Shown: positions 14,665-22,549, numbered from the stretch's first letter. The stretch is DNA of 22,728 nucleotides from DAOPZJ01 sp964587625 (GCA_964587625.1 CAZPLU010000037.1:1-22728), one strand, 5' to 3'. The notes: generated by a model not told the origin, from the sequence alone. Numbers and translations: made by a program.

Positions 14665-16449
14665 ATGGTATACCCCAAAATCGGCATTCGCCCCGTCATC
14701 GACGGACGCTGGGGCGGCGTGCGCGAGTCGCTTGAAAAGCAGACGATGGGCATGGCGGCGGCCGCGGTCAAGCTCATCTCGGAGAATTTGAAATATCCCG
14801 ACGGAACGCCGGTGCAGTGCGTGATCTCCGATACGACGATCGGCGGCGGAGCGGAAGCCGCCGGATGCGCCGAAAAGTTTTATAACGAGCGTGTCTGCGG
14901 CACCCTTTCGGTCACCCCCTGCTGGTGCTACGGCAGCGAGACCATGGACATGGATCCGACCACCGTCAAAGCGGTTTGGGGCTTTAACGGCACCGAACGG
15001 CCCGGCGCGGTTTATCTGGCCGCGGTCATGTCTGCGCACGCGCAAAAAGGGTTGCCCGCCTTTTCAATCTACGGCCGTGATGTGCAGGACATCGGCAACT
15101 CCGGCATCACCCCCGATGTCGAGACCAAGATTTTGCAATTCGCCCGCTGCGCCATTGCCGTAGGTCTGATGAAAAACAAGTCGTATGTCAACTTCGGCGG
15201 CATTTCAATGGGTATCGCGGGCTCTCAATGCGACGCGAATTTCTTCCAAAAATACCTCGGCATCCGCGCTGAATGGTGTGATCTGACCGAGGTCTTGCGC
15301 CGTATAAAACTCGAAATTTACGATCACGCGGAATATGAGCGCGCCCTGGCATGGATCAAAAAAAATTGCAAAGAGGGTTTTGACTGTAACGCCGGCAAGA
15401 ACCTGCCCGAGATCATCACCAAATCCAAGGTTGTCGACCCCGACAAGGACTGGGAGTTTATTGCGAAATTCAGTTTGGTCGTGCGCGATGTGATGCTGGG
15501 CAATCCGGTGCTCGATCAGATGGGTTGGCATGAAGAAGCGCTCGGCAAAAACGCGATCGCGGGCGGTTTTCAAGGTCAGCGCAACTGGACCGACTGGCTG
15601 CCCAACGGCGACTTCACAGAGGCGATCATGAACTCCACCTTCGACTGGAACGGCGCGCGCAGGCCGATGACGTTCGCCACCGAAAACGACACGATGAACG
15701 GCGCTGCCATGCTGCTGGGACACCTGGTCACCAATATGGCGCCGCTGTTCTCCGATGTGCGCACTTTCTGGAGTCCCGAGGCGGTCAAACGCGTGACCGG
15801 AAAAGCCCCCAAGGGCGTTGCCAAAGACGGTTTTATCCACCTGATCAATTCGGGCGCCACCGCGCTCGACGGCACCGGCTGCTCCGAAAACGAGAAGGGC
15901 GAGGGCTGCATGAAGGCATGGTGGGATATGACCGACAAGGACATCGACGGCTGCCTGAAAGCCACCGACTGGCGGCGCGCCAATTATGAATATTTCCGCG
16001 GCGGCGGATTCTCGTCGCACTTCCGCACACAGGCCGAGATGCCGCTGACCATGCTCCGCACCAATATGATCGACGGAATCGGCCCGGTACTCCAAATCGC
16101 CGAGGGTTATTCCGCAGTGCTGCCCGATGACATCCATGAGAAGCTCGATAAACGCACCGATCCGACTTGGCCGACAACCTGGTTCGTGCCGAAACTGACC
16201 GGCAAAGGCGCGTTCAAAGATGTCTACAGCGTCATGGCCAACTGGGGCGCCAACCACGGCGCAATCGTCTACGGCCATGTCGGCTCGGAACTGATCACGC
16301 TGGCCTCGATGCTGCGTATTCCGGTCGCACTGCACAATGTCGAGGACGAGCGTATTTTCCGTCCGCACGCTTGGTCGGCATTCGGCACCGAGGGGCTTGA
16401 ATCGGCCGATTACCGCGCCTGCGCCAAATACGGCCCGATATACAAATAG
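14665..16449 (+). CDS. fucI: L-fucose isomerase
   Basis: Converts L-fucose to L-fuculose (and related aldoses such as D-arabinose) in the cytoplasm, the first step of fucose breakdown. The 594-residue length and sequence match the family throughout, including IGIRPVIDGRWGGVRESLE at the start and GFQGQRNWTDWLPNGDF at 301-317. The metal-binding residues of the Escherichia coli enzyme (E337, D361, H528) correspond by a constant offset to E340 (in ATEND), D364 (in FSDVRTFWSP) and H531 (in WGANHGA), all present. A strong promoter and GAGGAGG site precede it. It leads an operon with the sialidase-like, lipoprotein and MetH-activation-like genes. No fuculokinase or aldolase gene is in the window, so the rest of the pathway must be elsewhere. 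Confidence 0.96.
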   Translation: MVYPKIGIRPVIDGRWGGVRESLEKQTMGMAAAAVKLISENLKYPDGTPVQCVISDTTIGGGAEAAGCAEKFYNERVCGTLSVTPCWCYGSETMDMDPTTVKAVWGFNGTERPGAVYLAAVMSAHAQKGLPAFSIYGRDVQDIGNSGITPDVETKILQFARCAIAVGLMKNKSYVNFGGISMGIAGSQCDANFFQKYLGIRAEWCDLTEVLRRIKLEIYDHAEYERALAWIKKNCKEGFDCNAGKNLPEIITKSKVVDPDKDWEFIAKFSLVVRDVMLGNPVLDQMGWHEEALGKNAIAGGFQGQRNWTDWLPNGDFTEAIMNSTFDWNGARRPMTFATENDTMNGAAMLLGHLVTNMAPLFSDVRTFWSPEAVKRVTGKAPKGVAKDGFIHLINSGATALDGTGCSENEKGEGCMKAWWDMTDKDIDGCLKATDWRRANYEYFRGGGFSSHFRTQAEMPLTMLRTNMIDGIGPVLQIAEGYSAVLPDDIHEKLDKRTDPTWPTTWFVPKLTGKGAFKDVYSVMANWGANHGAIVYGHVGSELITLASMLRIPVALHNVEDERIFRPHAWSAFGTEGLESADYRACAKYGPIYK

Positions 16450-16465
16450 ATCAATGGAACTGACA

Positions 16466-16491
16466 GCGGCGCGGGCTCTCGCCCGCGCCGC
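16466..16491 (+). other. GC-rich hairpin between fucI and the sialidase-like gene
   Basis: A perfect 11-base stem GCGGCGCGGGC (16466-16476) and GCCCGCGCCGC (16481-16491) with a TCTC loop lies 16 bases after the fucI stop. No T-run follows and the next ribosome site is only eight bases away. It probably stabilises the fucI message or weakens downstream expression rather than ending transcription. Confidence 0.6.
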
Positions 16492-16508
16492 TCCAATCAG
16501 AGGTTTAC

Positions 16509-17579
16509 ATGAAAAGAATCGGAAGACCCATCCATGAACTCGCGCCCGTAACAGGCAATCCCCGCAACAGCGAGGGCGCGTTTTTACGCCTCTCGGACGG
16601 GCGGTTGATGTTTGCCTACAGCCGGTTCAAGGGAGAGAGCTGGAGCGATTTCGCGGGCTGCGACATCGCCGCGATTTATTGCGACGGTTATGCGTGGAGT
16701 AAGCCGAAAGTTTTGTTTACCGCACAATCGCTCGGAACGAAAAACATCATGAGCGTATCGCTTTTGCGAATGAAAAACGGGGATATCGGACTGTTTTTCA
16801 TTGTGAGAGACAATGCCGACGGGCTTTCCGACATCCGGCTGAACCTGCTTCGCAGCCGAGACGAGGGCAAGACATGGGACAAGCCGATCTGCTGCATCCC
16901 CGAATCCGGTTATCATGTGACCAACAACGACCGGGTGGTGCGGCTGGAATGCGGCCGCTTGTTTGTGCCTTGTTCCCTGCACAACAATTTTATCGAATCC
17001 AAAAAGTTCAGCTCTCGCGGAACGGTGCGCTTCACCTGCTCCGACGACGACGGAAAGACCTGGCGCAATCTCGGCAGTTTATACGCTCCCGACAGCCGCT
17101 TCGACCAAAACGGTTATCAGGAGCCGGGCGTGATTGAACGGTCTGACGGCCGCCTGTATTGCTGGATCAGAACGGGCTTGGGACGGCAGCATGAAATGCT
17201 TTCCTCGGACGGCGGCGAGACCTGGACTTCGCCGAAACCCTCGATCTTTACCGCTCCGCTCTCCCCGCTGTCGATGAAACGATTGCCCGACGGTCGGTTG
17301 TTCGCGGTCTACAATCCGATTCCGAATTACAACACCCGAACCCTGACCAAAGCCGGTTGGGGGCGCACTCCTCTGGTCGGGGCGCTGGTGAATCAAGAGA
17401 TCACAGAGATCGAACAGACATTTTTAATCGAAAATGACCCCGAGGCGGGGTATTGCTACTGCGCGATCCATCCCGAGGCCGACCGTATGTTTTTGGCTTA
17501 CTGCTGCGGCGGCGCAAAAGACGAGAGCTGCTTGCAACGGCTGCGAATCGCCGAAATAAGGTATGATGAGTTAATTTGA
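16509..17579 (+). CDS. Sialidase-like BNR-repeat protein (intracellular)
   Basis: A 356-residue protein of the sialidase (BNR, beta-propeller) superfamily. Three Asp-box motifs S-x-D-x-G-x-T-W are clear: SRDEGKTW (116-123), SDDDGKTW (178-185) and SSDGGETW (232-239). There is an N-terminal arginine near the start (R19 in NPRNSEG) and another in the QEPGVIERSDGRLYCWIRTG stretch, which may belong to a substrate carboxylate or sugar site. No signal peptide is visible, so it likely works on imported oligosaccharides. True sialidase activity is not proven; the family also holds other hydrolases and uncharacterised proteins. The ATG has AGAGG five bases upstream. Its stop overlaps the TTG start of the next gene. 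Confidence 0.75.
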   Translation: MKRIGRPIHELAPVTGNPRNSEGAFLRLSDGRLMFAYSRFKGESWSDFAGCDIAAIYCDGYAWSKPKVLFTAQSLGTKNIMSVSLLRMKNGDIGLFFIVRDNADGLSDIRLNLLRSRDEGKTWDKPICCIPESGYHVTNNDRVVRLECGRLFVPCSLHNNFIESKKFSSRGTVRFTCSDDDGKTWRNLGSLYAPDSRFDQNGYQEPGVIERSDGRLYCWIRTGLGRQHEMLSSDGGETWTSPKPSIFTAPLSPLSMKRLPDGRLFAVYNPIPNYNTRTLTKAGWGRTPLVGALVNQEITEIEQTFLIENDPEAGYCYCAIHPEADRMFLAYCCGGAKDESCLQRLRIAEIRYDELI

Positions 17580-19075
17580 AAAAGGCATTATCGATTTTTT
17601 TCGCGGTTGTCATCGTCTGCATATTGCCGATGACCGGCTGCGGAAATTACAAAAATAAAATATCGATCGGCTTGGACGCATTTCCGTCCACGCTCGATCC
17701 CCAGCTTGAGGCGCACAAACCCGGCGCCTCGGTGTTCAGTTTTCTTTTTTCGGGGCTGCTGCAATACGGCAAGGACGGTATGCTTCACCCCGATGTCGCC
17801 GAGCAGTTCTTTTTTTCCGAGGATGGACTGAAGCTCACTTTTATTTTACGTGCCGATCGGTTTTGGCAGGACGGTTCGCGGGTCACCTCCTATGATTTCG
17901 CATTCGCCTTAAAACGCGTGCTCTCGCCCGAGACCGAATCCGCATATGCAAAGACCCTGTTCTCCATCTCGGGCGCTGAGGCGTTTTTCAACAAGACAGC
18001 CGCCGAGGTGGCGGGGATCTCCTGTCCAGATAAAAGCACGTTGATTTTGACGCTGGATTATATCGACGAGGTCTTTTTATACGCGTTTGCCGCACCCCAT
18101 CTCTCTCCTTGCAACGAGACCTTTTTTTATCAAAAAGACGGCTCGTACGGGATGACTGCCGCACAGACCTTGTTGAACGGCTCTTATACCGTCAATAGCC
18201 GCGGCGACACGCAACTCATCCTTCGTAAAAACAAGGACAAAAAAACCGAAAAGACGCTGCCTGCCGAAATTGTATTTTTTAAAAGCGCTTCCGTCTCGGC
18301 TTCGGAGCTGGCCTCGCGCTTGAAATCCGGCAAAGCGGCGATGGCGTTATCCGCACAGCAATTGACCGTCGACAACCGCGTCGAGAAGCAAAATATCGAA
18401 AATTCGACATGGGCGGTCAGTTTTGGTGCAGGTGTCAATAAGGCAAGCCGCGATGAACGTCTGTTTCTTGCGCTTGCATACGGCGGGCTCGGTGAGCTTC
18501 AACAAGAAAATCGTGTGACCCATCTCCTGCCTGCCGCCTACGCGAATTACTACCTCTCGAAGCCCCTGCCCGCCCGCGCGTCCGACAACGCCGCGGCGAA
18601 GGATTTTATAAAATCGCTTTTAACCGATTATAAGCTCACCGCCCTGCCTAAAATCACGCTGTTGATACCGGACGAGGACGAGGCGCGCGCGCTGTCCGAT
18701 CTGCTCGTCGCGGTCTGGCAAAAAAATATCAACGCGTTCATCACACGCGAATATTACAGCCGTTCAAAAATTTTTTCAATGATGAAAAACGGCGATTATG
18801 ACGCCGCGCTGTTTCCCGTCGAATACACCCAGTCGACGCCTGCCGCATTCTATCGGGAGTTGAGCAGTCAAATCGGCGCCTCCGACTTGATCGACGCACA
18901 ACTCGATGCCATCGAGGCCTATTCCGGGCAGGACTTCGCCAAAACCGCCGAGCAGATTCTGTTTGACAGCAGGCGCATATTTCCCGTCGACAAAAAATGC
19001 GTCTATGTCTATTCCGCTTCCGGCCTTTCACGCATTTATTATAACCCAAGGGCCGGTATTATCGATTTGGAATAA
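17576..19075 (+). CDS. Family-5 solute-binding lipoprotein (OppA-like)
   Basis: A 499-residue extracytoplasmic substrate-binding protein of the peptide/nickel/oligosaccharide (SBP family 5) group. The N-terminus is a lipoprotein signal: two lysines, a hydrophobic core (4-18) and a lipobox ending MTGC with C22 as the lipidated residue. The family opening motif is present (LDAFPSTLDPQL), then LFSGLLQYGKDG, LTFILRADRFWQDG and SYDFAFALKRVLSPE. The length fits. The start is a TTG overlapping the previous stop by four bases; no nearby ATG preserves the signal peptide. It is co-transcribed with fucI and the sialidase-like gene, but no permease genes adjoin it, so it must work with a transporter encoded elsewhere. 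The ligand could be peptide or oligosaccharide. Confidence 0.85.
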   Translation: MKKALSIFFAVVIVCILPMTGCGNYKNKISIGLDAFPSTLDPQLEAHKPGASVFSFLFSGLLQYGKDGMLHPDVAEQFFFSEDGLKLTFILRADRFWQDGSRVTSYDFAFALKRVLSPETESAYAKTLFSISGAEAFFNKTAAEVAGISCPDKSTLILTLDYIDEVFLYAFAAPHLSPCNETFFYQKDGSYGMTAAQTLLNGSYTVNSRGDTQLILRKNKDKKTEKTLPAEIVFFKSASVSASELASRLKSGKAAMALSAQQLTVDNRVEKQNIENSTWAVSFGAGVNKASRDERLFLALAYGGLGELQQENRVTHLLPAAYANYYLSKPLPARASDNAAAKDFIKSLLTDYKLTALPKITLLIPDEDEARALSDLLVAVWQKNINAFITREYYSRSKIFSMMKNGDYDAALFPVEYTQSTPAAFYRELSSQIGASDLIDAQLDAIEAYSGQDFAKTAEQILFDSRRIFPVDKKCVYVYSASGLSRIYYNPRAGIIDLE

Positions 19076-19100
19076 CCGGGACAAAAGGATGGTCTTCATT

Positions 19101-19790
19101 ATGGAAAAACACGTCGTCAGCAACATCCAATTTACCGTCACGGAAGATGAGTTTTTCAAAGCGGTTGCGTTGGAACGCGATCCGGGCGGCGAGGACTCTG
19201 TCCGCGCCTTGCAACTGCTCTCGCAGGGGCTTGAGATCGCATGTCCGAAATATGTATACTGCGTCAGTGCCGTGGAAGAAAAAGGCGACGGATTTGTCGT
19301 CGTCGAGGGACGTCGGTTCGAGTCAAAAATCATGCGCAGGAATCTTGAAAAACCATTAAAAATTATTCCGTATGTGGCCACCTGCGGGATTGAAATCGAG
19401 GAATGGTCACGCCGGTTCACCGATTTAATCGAGCAATATTGGGTCGATAAATTGAAAGAGCTGATCCTGTTTAAAAGTTATACGGATTTGCAAAAGACCG
19501 TCAAAGCGGCCTATTTCCCGGCGCAGGACATGTCGTACATGAGCCCCGGTTCGCTGGCGGATTGGCCGCTTTCCGCACAGATCCCGCTATTTGATTTGAT
19601 CGGAAATGTCGTCGATGATATCGGCGTAAAACTGACGGACTCGCTTTTGATGCTGCCTTCAAAATCGGTTTCGGGCTTTTATTTTTCTGGCGTGTCAAAT
19701 TCTCTCGAGGCGCATTACGAAAATTGCAAATTTTGCCCGATGCCCAACTGCCCCGGCAGAAGAGCGGAATTTTCGGTCAAAACGGAATAA
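19101..19790 (+). CDS. MetH activation-domain-like protein
   Basis: A 229-residue protein resembling the reactivation domain of B12-dependent methionine synthase (Met_synt_B12 family), here standing alone. The matching part is SPGSLADWPLSAQIPLFDLI (148-167), then IGVKLTDSLLMLPSKSVSGF (174-193), the SAM-binding half of the family. It ends with a cysteine cluster, C209-x2-C212-x4-C217 in a CKFCPMPNCPGRR context, typical of stand-alone Clostridia versions and possibly metal binding. Such proteins are thought to help reductive reactivation of corrinoid enzymes. ATG 19101 has AAAAGGA upstream; the frame is open to 18906 inside the lipoprotein gene, but that part is a shadow. It follows the lipoprotein gene by 25 bases. 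Why it sits in a sugar operon is unclear. Confidence 0.7.
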   Translation: MEKHVVSNIQFTVTEDEFFKAVALERDPGGEDSVRALQLLSQGLEIACPKYVYCVSAVEEKGDGFVVVEGRRFESKIMRRNLEKPLKIIPYVATCGIEIEEWSRRFTDLIEQYWVDKLKELILFKSYTDLQKTVKAAYFPAQDMSYMSPGSLADWPLSAQIPLFDLIGNVVDDIGVKLTDSLLMLPSKSVSGFYFSGVSNSLEAHYENCKFCPMPNCPGRRAEFSVKTE

Positions 19791-19863
19791 CCCGACAATG
19801 CCGACCGTCCGGTCTCCAAATAATTGATATGTAAAAACAATTTTGTTTTGGATAATCGCACAT

Positions 19864-19932
19864 CTTGATAAAAGCAGCAGCGTTATATATAATGATACAG
19901 CGCTTACAAAAGGCGACCGGAAAATCCGATCG
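19864..19932 (+). promoter_or_regulatory. tRNA-type promoter module, copy 1
   Basis: TTGATA (19865-19870), 17 bases, TATAAT (19888-19893), followed by two small hairpins. This 69-base segment matches 22550-22618, the promoter and leader of tRNA-fMet, with nine substitutions and no gap. Both hairpin stems, CGC(T/C)T/AGGCG and CGGA/TCCG, are kept between the copies. No tRNA follows this copy. Confidence 0.75.
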
Positions 19933-20146
19933 GAAGGTTTTGAAATCCCCTGCATATGCACGGGTGTATACGGTTATCCGTTTCGTGAAACCTGCGTTGT
20001 TGCGTTGCGGACGGCAGACGATTTTCATCCAAACAAGCGAAGATATAACGCAGGTTTATGGTTTGCTACAGCGAGGGCGACTACGCGCGGTTTGAAGCCA
20101 TAATGAGGGACTGTAACAATGCTTTGTGAAAACTTATCCCTTTTTT
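19900..20146 (+). ncRNA. Candidate structured non-coding RNA
   Basis: The stretch downstream of promoter copy 1 has no convincing gene but several paired segments: an exact 11-base inverted repeat AAACCTGCGTT/AACGCAGGTTT (19988-19998 and 20047-20057), directly followed by an eight-base stem with one G-U pair, TATGGTTT/AAGCCATA (20057-20064 and 20095-20102), and then a weak AGGGA/TCCCT stem (20106-20110 and 20137-20141) running into six Ts at 20141-20146. The palindrome TGCATATGCA lies at 19951-19960. Together these look like a promoter, a folded RNA and a weak terminator. It is not a tRNA, and I see no hallmark of SRP RNA, RNase P RNA or tmRNA. Ends are estimates. Confidence 0.3.
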
Positions 20147-20159
20147 GTCCCATGTGCTG

Positions 20160-20168
20160 TGTTATAAT
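20160..20168 (+). promoter_or_regulatory. Extended -10 promoter of the DIP1984-like gene
   Basis: TGTTATAAT, an extended -10 (TGn plus a perfect TATAAT), lies about 38 bases upstream of ATG 20207. The -35 region is only a T-run (20141-20146), as is common when the -10 is extended. Confidence 0.6.
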
Positions 20169-20206
20169 ATTCCCATAAGCGAAATTGATAGAAAGAAGGT
20201 ATCCTT

Positions 20207-20659
20207 ATGAAATTAGCGGAAGCATTGATTGAGCGGGCGGATTTGAAAGCCCGTATCGACCAGATTGTCAGCCGTATGAGAGAAAACGCGCTGATACAGG
20301 AGGGCGACACACCCGCCGAGGATGTTGCTGAACTCGGCAATATGTATGAATCCATGATGGACGAATTGGAAGGGTTGATTACTCGTATCAACAAGACCAA
20401 CGCGGAAACCATGCTGGATGATGTCACCCTTGCAGATGCCATCGCCAAGCGTGATTGCCTGAAAGCGAAGATTTCAACGTACCGCGCCGTGAAGGACTCT
20501 TCACTGACAAGACGCGACAGATATTCAAGCTCGGAGATTAAGTGTGTGCGGACGACCGATGTCGCCAAGCTCCAGCGCATGATAGACGATTATTCCAAGC
20601 AGTATCGTGAACTGGACACGAAGGTTCAAGAGCGCAATTGGACGGCACAATTGCTGTAA
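20207..20659 (+). CDS. DIP1984-family (septicolysin-like) protein
   Basis: A 150-residue, highly charged, mostly helical protein. The opening MKLAEALIERADLKARIDQI, the NALIQEGDTPAED segment, LITRINKTNAET and the C-terminal RDRYSSSEIKCVRTTDVAKL are characteristic of the DIP1984 family, some of whose members carry the old name septicolysin. Heptad-like leucine and isoleucine spacing in the first and last thirds suggests coiled coils. No signal peptide or membrane segment is present. The function is unknown; family members occur sporadically and often near mobile DNA. GAAAGAAGG lies eight bases before the ATG and its own extended -10 promoter lies upstream. A series of hairpins follows its stop. 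Confidence 0.8.
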   Translation: MKLAEALIERADLKARIDQIVSRMRENALIQEGDTPAEDVAELGNMYESMMDELEGLITRINKTNAETMLDDVTLADAIAKRDCLKAKISTYRAVKDSSLTRRDRYSSSEIKCVRTTDVAKLQRMIDDYSKQYRELDTKVQERNWTAQLL

Positions 20660-20676
20660 TAATTCAGCGGTAGGAA

Positions 20677-20745
20677 CACTGAACCGAGAGGTTCAGTGCA
20701 AAAGCGCGGCACGGCTCCCGGTTGACGGAGTGTAAATTGTCAACC
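20677..20745 (+). other. Two hairpins in the DIP1984-like gene's 3' region
   Basis: CACTGAACC-GAGA-GGTTCAGTG (20677-20698) is a perfect nine-base stem closed by a GNRA tetraloop. GGTTGAC/GTCAACC (20720-20726 and 20739-20745) is a second, seven-base stem. They follow the stop at 20659 and precede the terminator-like stem listed next. Confidence 0.6.
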
Positions 20746-20777
20746 AACCGATCTTTTTTACGAAAAAATGATTGGTT
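20746..20777. terminator. Terminator-like stem with T6/A6 arms
   Basis: Left arm AACCGATCTTTTTT (20746-20759), loop ACG, right arm 20763-20777. This gives 14 base pairs with one G-U pair and one bulged T (20769). Because one arm ends in six Ts and the other begins with six As, it could work in either direction. It probably ends transcription from the DIP1984-like gene. Confidence 0.45.
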
Positions 20778-20931
20778 CTCAGGGCAGGAGGACTGTTACT
20801 TTTAATGTGACTGCCGATACTGTCATGACTTACAAGTAAAAACTTAAAGTCAATACCGGTGCCGGATTTGTTTTCCGAGGGTGGGAACGGGGTTAATTAT
20901 TATAGCGAGTGTGCGATGTTCCGGTTTTGTT

Positions 20932-20968
20932 CCATCCCCTGTGGTATAATAAATACTGCAGGGGATGG
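20932..20968 (+). promoter_or_regulatory. Extended -10 promoter inside a 10-base inverted repeat
   Basis: Perfect arms CCATCCCCTG (20932-20941) and CAGGGGATGG (20959-20968) flank a 17-base spacer containing TGGTATAAT, an extended -10 with a perfect TATAAT at 20945-20950. A protein bound to both arms would cover the promoter, so this looks like a tightly repressed promoter for the small ORFs and the unknown gene downstream. The gene-free stretch 20660-21064 otherwise holds only the hairpins listed above. Confidence 0.55.
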
Positions 20969-21064
20969 TTTTGCATTATTTACAAAGTGTGACTAAAATT
21001 TTGTCACCTGCCGGTATCAATATGTAACGGTTATGGCCGCTATTAAAAACAAGAGGTGACGCGA

Positions 21065-21196
21065 ATGGCATGGCGCGACCAAGAAGAATATCAAAAAGAC
21101 GTTGATTTTGTCCGGGAAAGAAATACATATTTGAATAACATAGGTCGTCGGCAAAGCAGCGGTTTTGAAGATGCCCGCAAGGTGAATCAGGCATAA
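21065..21196 (+). CDS. Small ORF, 43 residues, unknown
   Basis: A 43-residue charged peptide starting MAWRDQEEYQKDVDFVRERN, probably one helix plus a tail. It has a good AGAGGTGA ribosome site six bases before the ATG and lies about 100 bases after the promoter inside the inverted repeat. I do not recognise it. The same frame continues after its TAA into the next small ORF, so it could be the first half of a gene cut by a stop codon. Confidence 0.5.
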   Translation: MAWRDQEEYQKDVDFVRERNTYLNNIGRRQSSGFEDARKVNQA

Positions 21197-21214
21197 AAGA
21201 AAGCTATTTATCAG

Positions 21215-21346
21215 ATGAGGATCTCTTTTATTCAAAGAAATCTCAACAGACGGGTATGTTTTGCAAATGGCTGCGGATACATACGGGTTATCAATGCGGA
21301 TAATTATTGCTGTGCTGAGTGGTTTGAATTTTTTAAAAATGAATAA
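21215..21346 (+). CDS. Small cysteine-containing ORF, 43 residues, unknown
   Basis: A 43-residue frame, in phase with the preceding small ORF, rich in aromatic residues and with four cysteines (C15, C20, C32, C33, in RVCFANGCG and NYCCAEW), a spacing that could hold a metal. The ribosome site is weak (AAAAGAAAG, 11 bases upstream). It may be the second half of an interrupted gene rather than a separate one. Confidence 0.3.
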   Translation: MRISFIQRNLNRRVCFANGCGYIRVINADNYCCAEWFEFFKNE

Positions 21347-21379
21347 TGCCGAATAAAATATGATGGGAGGACGCACAAA

Positions 21380-22411
21380 ATGAACATCTATGAATTTATC
21401 CGTTCTCGCGATGTGGCTGCACATTGCCAAACAATCAACAAAACATGGAACACCCATGAAATGGCGGTCATTATAAGCCGCAGCAACCGGACAATGGAGG
21501 AAAGGCATAAGGCGTGGCAGGAACTGATCGACAGTTATCCCGATATGCCTGCGCCGCCGAATATTCACAGAATAGAATTCGACAGCATCCATAAAAAACT
21601 CGCTGGAATAATGGAATACGACCGCCTTGTTCTGGAACGGGTTATGATGGCAGAGCAAAATGCCGTATACACCTACAGCATAAAGTACAGCGAGTCCGAC
21701 GATCATGATGATCATGTGTTTTATTCTTGCGAAAAAGCATTGGCGGCGGCAAAAAAACACGAAACTGCATACGGGATCGTTGTAACGAAATCATATATCG
21801 ATTGCGACGATGGGCAGATTGAGGTCAAATTCGACTGTAACGGAAATGTATATACCGTTTTAGATTACAGCGGCGAGGAACTGAGTGTAAAAAGGTATCC
21901 TGGCTTTGTTTACAGCGAATCAAGCGATTACATCTTTGAAATGTTTTATGTTGATATTCCCATACCGTTCAAGCGTGGGGACATTCTGACATACCCTCCG
22001 TGTAATTACCGCTTTTTACCCCATCGTATATTTTTGCTCGACAGCCTTTCCTGCGACAATCCGAAATATCATGAAAGAGCGATTCGCGGCGAATGCGGCG
22101 ATGGTTCGGATTTGATGGCATGGGGGTATTTTGTTAGTGATAATGGCGTCCTGTACGGAGATCATGCCCCTGACTACGACTGCTTTGAATACTACAACGG
22201 CAAGTTGGAAGATAATCGAAGATTGCTCCATTATGTGAATTTGTTCATAAAAGACAAAATCGACCTACCCGTGCTGCTGAATGTGCAATGCAGAATCATC
22301 GCCGAACACCAGTTAAAAAACGATTACTTCATCAACGCACATGGCGCTTTTATTTCCGAGGAACTGCTTGCTGAAAATCGGCTGACATCGGATGAAAAAG
22401 ACCAGATTTGA
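21380..22411 (+). CDS. Uncharacterised protein of gut-Firmicute type
   Basis: A 343-residue protein with no signal peptide or membrane segment. The N-terminus (MNIYEFIRSRDVAAHCQTIN, then TWNTHEMAVIISRSNRTMEERHKAWQ) reminds me of hypothetical proteins frequent in accessory regions of gut Clostridia, but I cannot assign a function. The middle has a DDHDDHVFYSC acidic-histidine segment and several strands (YGIVVTKSYID, QIEVKFDCNGNVYTVLDY), then PFKRGDILTYPP, which resembles a small barrel. The ending (about 288-343) is helical and charged. A GGGAGG ribosome site precedes the ATG. A terminator-like hairpin follows directly after the stop. A role in a mobile or accessory element is inference. Confidence 0.6.
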   Translation: MNIYEFIRSRDVAAHCQTINKTWNTHEMAVIISRSNRTMEERHKAWQELIDSYPDMPAPPNIHRIEFDSIHKKLAGIMEYDRLVLERVMMAEQNAVYTYSIKYSESDDHDDHVFYSCEKALAAAKKHETAYGIVVTKSYIDCDDGQIEVKFDCNGNVYTVLDYSGEELSVKRYPGFVYSESSDYIFEMFYVDIPIPFKRGDILTYPPCNYRFLPHRIFLLDSLSCDNPKYHERAIRGECGDGSDLMAWGYFVSDNGVLYGDHAPDYDCFEYYNGKLEDNRRLLHYVNLFIKDKIDLPVLLNVQCRIIAEHQLKNDYFINAHGAFISEELLAENRLTSDEKDQI

Positions 22412-22438
22412 AAAACAGACGGCTTGACTTCTGTTTTT
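22411..22438 (+). terminator. Terminator after the unknown gene
   Basis: AAAAACAGA (22411-22419) pairs perfectly with TCTGTTTTT (22430-22438) over a ten-base loop, and further T-rich DNA follows. CTGTTTTT-like blocks recur to about 22490. The stem starts on the last base of the stop codon. Confidence 0.65.
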
Positions 22439-22549
22439 TATTTCAGTTTTGTTTCTGTTTTTAATTTCACAATTATTTTCTGTTTTTTACTCCGTTGGGT
22501 CATATCATTTGACAACACAGATTGAATTAATAACAAATTTCACATTTTC

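Noticed and set aside
15205..16368. 387-residue minus-strand ORF inside fucI
   Set aside because: Antisense shadow of a well-supported enzyme gene, with no promoter or ribosome site.
19865..20095. 76-residue ORF across the candidate RNA locus
   Set aside because: It begins upstream of the expected transcription start and lacks a ribosome site.
20768..20839. 23-codon ORF (MIGSQGRRTVTF...) that looks like a surface-domain fragment
   Set aside because: Too short, it starts within a terminator-like stem and has no ribosome site.
22430..22495. Repeated CTGTTTTT blocks as a possible CRISPR-like array
   Set aside because: Units are short, irregular and part of T-rich DNA after a terminator; no spacer-repeat periodicity.
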